A DNA stretch of 64,000 nucleotides from Mesorhizobium sp. NZP2077 (lineage in GTDB: Bacteria > Pseudomonadota > Alphaproteobacteria > Rhizobiales > Rhizobiaceae): assembly GCF_013170805.1 (NCBI RefSeq), contig NZ_CP051293.1:2362001-2426000 (forward strand), given 5' to 3'. Position 1 is the stretch's first letter. Every line of letters begins with the position of its first letter. Shown one piece after another: positions 61,065 through 64,000 of this stretch. The translations under genes and the position numbers were made by a program. Below the pieces are notes generated by a model that ran no database searches, was not told the DNA's origin, and was given only the letters and a program-made list of their open reading frames with translations.

Positions 61065-61991
61065 TCAGACCGTCAGCGCTACTTTGCCGATCGGCCTGGC
61101 GGCGAGAAAGGCGTGTGCGGCACCGGCCTCCTCGAGCGGGAAGCTCTTCGCCACATGGACGGTGAGCTTGGTCGCGTCGATCAACCGGCCAAGCTCCACA
61201 AGGCCTTCGCGGTCAGGCACGACGGACATGCGCTCGACCCGGATGTCGCGGGCGCTGGCCAGCGCCTTGATGGAGTCATTCAGGTTCAGCAAGGACACCA
61301 GCACGCCGCCATTCCTGATGACCTTCAGCGAGCGTTCGGCGTGCTCGCCGCCCATTGGCTCCAGCACCAGATCGATGTCGCTGAGCTGACTGGTAAAATC
61401 ACCCTTGGTGTAGTCGATGATCTCGTCGGCGCCGAGCTTGCGGACGAAATCGAGCTTGTTCGGGCTGGCGGTGGCGATGACGTAGGCGCCGCGCGCCTTG
61501 GCGATCTGCACCGCCAGATGGCCGACGCCGCCGGCCGCCGCATGCACCAGCACGCGCTGGCCCGGTTTCAGTGCGCCATGGCGGACAAGGCCCTGCCAGG
61601 CGGTCAGGCCGGCCAACGGCAATGCGCCTGCCTGGACGTGGTCCGCTCCTTTCGGCTTCAGCACGATCTCGTCGGCGGGTACGGCAGCCAGTTCGGCATA
61701 GGCGGCCGCCTGCTTGGGGAAGCGCGGCATGCCGAACACTTCGTCGCCGATCTTGAGGCCGGTGACGCCGGCGCCCAGCGCCTCGACGGTTCCCGAAATA
61801 TCCCAGCCGAGGATGAAGGGCGGCTCGCCGAGCAGCTTGTAATTACCGGCGCGGACGGCGCCATCGACCGGATTGATGCCGGCGGCCTTGACGCGGACCA
61901 GCACTTCGCCGGGCTTTGCCGTTGGGTCAGGCTGATTGGCAATGACAAGGACGTCGGGTCCGCCGACGGAATTCTGAATAACGGCACGCAT
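61065..61991 (-). CDS. NADPH:quinone reductase-like zinc-free MDR protein
   Basis: 308 residues. VGGPDVLVIANQPDPTAKPG, VKAAGINPVDGAVRAGNYKL, FILGWDISGTVEALGAGVTG and the NADPH turn HAAAGGVGHLAVQIAKARGA place it in the QOR group of medium-chain dehydrogenases without catalytic zinc. It would reduce quinones or enals. Its start faces an HxlR regulator, and such pairs are typical for electrophile or disulfide stress. Confidence 0.9.
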   Translation of the reverse strand: MRAVIQNSVGGPDVLVIANQPDPTAKPGEVLVRVKAAGINPVDGAVRAGNYKLLGEPPFILGWDISGTVEALGAGVTGLKIGDEVFGMPRFPKQAAAYAELAAVPADEIVLKPKGADHVQAGALPLAGLTAWQGLVRHGALKPGQRVLVHAAAGGVGHLAVQIAKARGAYVIATASPNKLDFVRKLGADEIIDYTKGDFTSQLSDIDLVLEPMGGEHAERSLKVIRNGGVLVSLLNLNDSIKALASARDIRVERMSVVPDREGLVELGRLIDATKLTVHVAKSFPLEEAGAAHAFLAARPIGKVALTV

Positions 61992-62054
61992 GGGATGTCT
62001 CCTGCTTGGTTGGTGCCGCTATCATTTGGATAGTAATATTCTCTTGTCCAGTAT

Positions 62055-62077
62055 GTACCTGCCTGATATATAGGTAC
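62055..62077. promoter_or_regulatory. Candidate HxlR operator
   Basis: GTACCT and AGGTAC form a perfect inverted repeat with an 11-base spacer, 4 bases before the HxlR start and about 64 bases before the quinone-reductase start. It is well placed to control both. Confidence 0.5.
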
Positions 62078-62080
62078 CTC

Positions 62081-62479
62081 ATGGATAGTGACTTCGAATC
62101 CTCTTTTGGTTATGACGCCTTCCGGCGGACATGTGCGTCGCACACCGTGCTGGAGATGCTGGCCAGCAAATGGGTCTACCTGGTGGTCTGCGCGCTGCGC
62201 AAAGGTCGGCTGCGCAATGGCGAGCTTGCACGCAAGCTCGAAGGCATCACGCCCAAGATGCTGACGCAGACATTGCGTGTGCTGGAGCGCGACGGCCTGG
62301 TGAGGCGCGAGGTCTTCCCGGTCATTCCGCCGCGCGTCGAATATGAATTGACCGAACTCGGCCAGAACTTGGCGGCACTCCTCACTCAGATCAGGGCATG
62401 GGCGGAGCAGCACGCGCCCGACATCAAGGATGCCCGCGCCAGGGCGATTGCCGCAAATGAAGGGGATTGGGCCGCTTAG
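62081..62479 (+). CDS. HxlR-family transcriptional regulator
   Basis: 132 residues. CASHTVLEMLASKWVYLVVC carries the HxlR Cys and the SKW motif. ALRKGRLRNGELARKLEGIT and PKMLTQTLRVLERDGLVRRE form the winged HTH, and PVIPPRVEYELTELG the wing. These repressors sense electrophiles or oxidants through the N-terminal Cys. The gene is divergent from the quinone reductase, its likely target. Upstream in-frame starts are possible, but ATG 62081 gives the family length. Confidence 0.92.
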   Translation: MDSDFESSFGYDAFRRTCASHTVLEMLASKWVYLVVCALRKGRLRNGELARKLEGITPKMLTQTLRVLERDGLVRREVFPVIPPRVEYELTELGQNLAALLTQIRAWAEQHAPDIKDARARAIAANEGDWAA

Positions 62480-62596
62480 ATCGGTGATCTCCGCGGCAAT
62501 TCGGCCGGAGCCGGTTCGAGGCTATGGCCAGCTAGGCTGGAATTGCTACAGATGCGCGCCCACGCGGACACGCTGACGATCCGGATCTCGGCAGGT

Positions 62597-62974
62597 TCAG
62601 CCGATCATGGCGCTGCGGCCGCCGGTTTCGGCCTCGCGAATCTTGGTGTCGCGCGATTCCAGCATTTCAGCCTTCGAAAGCTCCGCTTCAGCTTCGCCGA
62701 GTAATGATTCGGCAGCGCTTCGCTGTTGGGCGAGGTCGCCTTGTGAATTTCTGAGGTTGTCGCGGCGCAAGCGTGCCGCCTTGGCGAAGGTCGGATAGGC
62801 AAAATGATTGATGTCGGTGATGCCGGCTTTCTTTTCCTCGGCGGTGATCTGAAGCTCCAGTTCGACGGCCATGCGTTCGAACTCGGCGATCATCATGTCG
62901 AGCTGCAGCAGCTGCCGCCGCTTCTCATTCACCTGAAACTGTTTCAGCCGAACGAGGTTTTCACGTGACTTCAT
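62597..62974 (-). CDS. fliJ: FliJ-like flagellar export chaperone
   Basis: 125 residues, nearly all coiled coil: KSRENLVRLKQFQVNEKRRQ, LLQLDMMIAEFERMAVELEL, KAARLRRDNLRNSQGDLAQQ and EAELSKAEMLESRDTKIREA. FliJ sits at the cytoplasmic gate of the flagellar type III exporter with the ATPase FliI. In Rhizobiales a fliJ-like gene commonly lies next to ctrA, as here. ATG 62974 is used because the upstream in-frame start lacks a ribosome site. Confidence 0.82.
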   Translation of the reverse strand: MKSRENLVRLKQFQVNEKRRQLLQLDMMIAEFERMAVELELQITAEEKKAGITDINHFAYPTFAKAARLRRDNLRNSQGDLAQQRSAAESLLGEAEAELSKAEMLESRDTKIREAETGGRSAMIG

Positions 62975-63425
62975 GAATCGGTACTCCCGGAAACGCACAC
63001 CCGCACATATCGTCCAAACGACCTGGAAAGGCCCAGGCGTTGCCCGTGTCCACCGGCTTTCCCCGAACTATGGGAAACAAAACCCTAAAGTTTTTTGCCG
63101 GCGGTAACCATTCGTTTACGGGCATTGTTAATCATACGGGTCAGGACTTAAGGCCGGGTAAAAATTCCGGTCGCCGATTCGGAAGCGCGTCGATGAGTCC
63201 CTGGAGTCGCTTAGTCCAGGTTGTTAATGTGTTGCATTAGGAATTTTGGTCTGTGATTCGTTATTAGATTCAAGAGGGTGTAGAAAGGGGTTAAAAAATC
63301 TGGTACCGTCGTGGACGGGAAATTAGGTTTTGTTAACCATTCAATGGCAGCCTCTGCACAAGGCAACCACTGCTCCGGATCCGGACGGGTCGTAAGATGG
63401 TCCGGTAGCAGAAAAGGGGAATTAA
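62975..63425 (+). promoter_or_regulatory. ctrA upstream region with clustered GANTC sites
   Basis: No gene is seen. Five GANTC motifs, the CcrM methylation site, lie within 96 bases: 63176, 63195, 63204, 63255 and 63267. A TTAACCAT box (63335-63342) and other TTAA words resemble half CtrA boxes and may mediate autoregulation. GGGGA precedes the ctrA ATG. Confidence 0.65.
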
Positions 63426-64000
63426 ATGCGTGTTCTGCTGATAGAAGATGACAGTGCAACCGCACAAAGCATCGAACTGATGCTGAAATCGGAAAGTTTC
63501 AACGTCTATACGACGGACCTCGGCGAAGAGGGTGTCGATCTGGGCAAACTCTACGACTACGACATCATCCTTCTCGATCTCAATCTGCCCGACATGTCCG
63601 GCTACGAGGTCTTGAGAACGCTTCGCCTCTCCAAGGTAAAGACGCCCATCCTCATCCTCTCCGGCATGGCCGGCATTGAGGACAAGGTGCGCGGCCTCGG
63701 CTTCGGCGCTGATGACTACATGACCAAGCCGTTCCACAAGGACGAGCTGGTGGCGCGCATCCATGCCATCGTGCGGCGCTCCAAGGGCCACGCCCAGTCG
63801 GTCATCACCACCGGTGACCTGGTGGTCAATCTCGACGCCAAGACCGTTGAAGTCGGCGGCCAGCGCGTGCATCTCACCGGCAAGGAATACCAGATGCTGG
63901 AGCTGCTCTCGCTGCGCAAGGGCACCACGCTCACCAAGGAAATGTTCCTCAACCACCTCTATGGCGGCATGGACGAGCCGGAACTGAAGATCATCGACGT
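63426..64000 (+). CDS. ctrA: CtrA, cell-cycle response regulator (3' end cut)
   Basis: 191 residues visible before the window ends. The receiver domain has the acidic pair in [17 protein letters not shown], the phosphorylated Asp51 in [17 protein letters not shown], and the conserved Thr/Lys region LILSGMAG and [17 protein letters not shown]. An OmpR-type winged HTH begins near [20 protein letters not shown], then [20 protein letters not shown]. CtrA is the master regulator of replication, division and flagella in alphaproteobacteria, phosphorylated through CckA-ChpT. About 40 C-terminal residues lie beyond the edge. Confidence 0.97.
   Translation, partial: MRVLLIEDDSATAQSIELMLKSESFNVYTTDLGEEGVDLGKLYDYDIILLDLNLPDMSGYEVLRTLRLSKVKTPILILSGMAGIEDKVRGLGFGADDYMTKPFHKDELVARIHAIVRRSKGHAQSVITTGDLVVNLDAKTVEVGGQRVHLTGKEYQMLELLSLRKGTTLTKEMFLNHLYGGMDEPELKIID

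Overview
The window looks like a chromosomal stretch of a Rhizobiales alphaproteobacterium, most likely Mesorhizobium or a close relative. The right end carries the sciP, fliJ and ctrA cell-cycle/flagellar genes of that group. Elsewhere there is a RopA/Omp2b-type porin, a MucR/Ros regulator and a Ti-type traA/traCD transfer module. The genus is inferred from gene content; no database search was possible.

Layout. (1) 1-2240: hypB (5' end cut by the window) and a NiCoT nickel permease, the tail of a [NiFe]-hydrogenase maturation cluster. (2) 2500-10720: an insertion-sequence nest that splits an agmatinase gene. Two related IS5-type copies bound the segment. Between them lie a porin gene and an antitoxin-like gene broken by an IS630 element, which is itself broken by an IS66 element. 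(3) 10811-18502: a DeoR regulator, an alkaline-phosphatase-fold hydrolase and a PPP-type phosphatase, divergent from a four-gene ABC importer; together they look like a phospho-organic uptake and hydrolysis locus. (4) 18898-25158: a Tat-exported class V aminotransferase, a D-amino-acid dehydrogenase remnant, an XRE-cupin regulator with kbl and tdh (threonine to glycine), and a Na/Pi cotransporter. (5) 25421-36608: remnants (traR, IS3, cbbX, sugE, an amino-acid permease) between intact sulfur/amino-acid genes: MFS, PaiB-like, DapA-like, two Cys/Met PLP lyases, a MocR regulator, MOSC, a VanB-like reductase and a B3/4 protein. (6) 36652-45423: an XRE-cupin regulator, then a LysR gene divergent from a compact operon for pipecolate/aminoadipate/2-oxoadipate (lysine) breakdown. 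(7) 46127-57963: mobile-element machinery: MucR, traD-traC-oriT-traA, an AlpA-like excisionase candidate, a 774-residue zinc-ribbon/nuclease-like protein, small HTH genes and a large serine recombinase. (8) 57920-64000: tRNA-Met(CAT), then the conserved chromosome: an oxidoreductase, mnmA, sciP, a quinone reductase with an HxlR regulator, fliJ and ctrA (3' end cut by the window).

How it fits together. The recombinase reading frame runs into the 3' half of the tRNA-Met gene, so the tRNA is the right-hand junction of an integrative element that extends left at least as far as the tra genes and probably past the left edge. The cargo is a mosaic of intact catabolic operons, each with its own regulator, separated by gene fragments. 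Missing traG, traF/traB and trb genes suggest that the element seen here depends on functions outside the window or is partly decayed. The best candidate for something undescribed is the 774-residue gene at 51562-53886, in the spot between transfer genes and integrase where anti-phage cargo often sits. The neatest structural result is that the nested insertions can be undone base by base to recover the broken gene.
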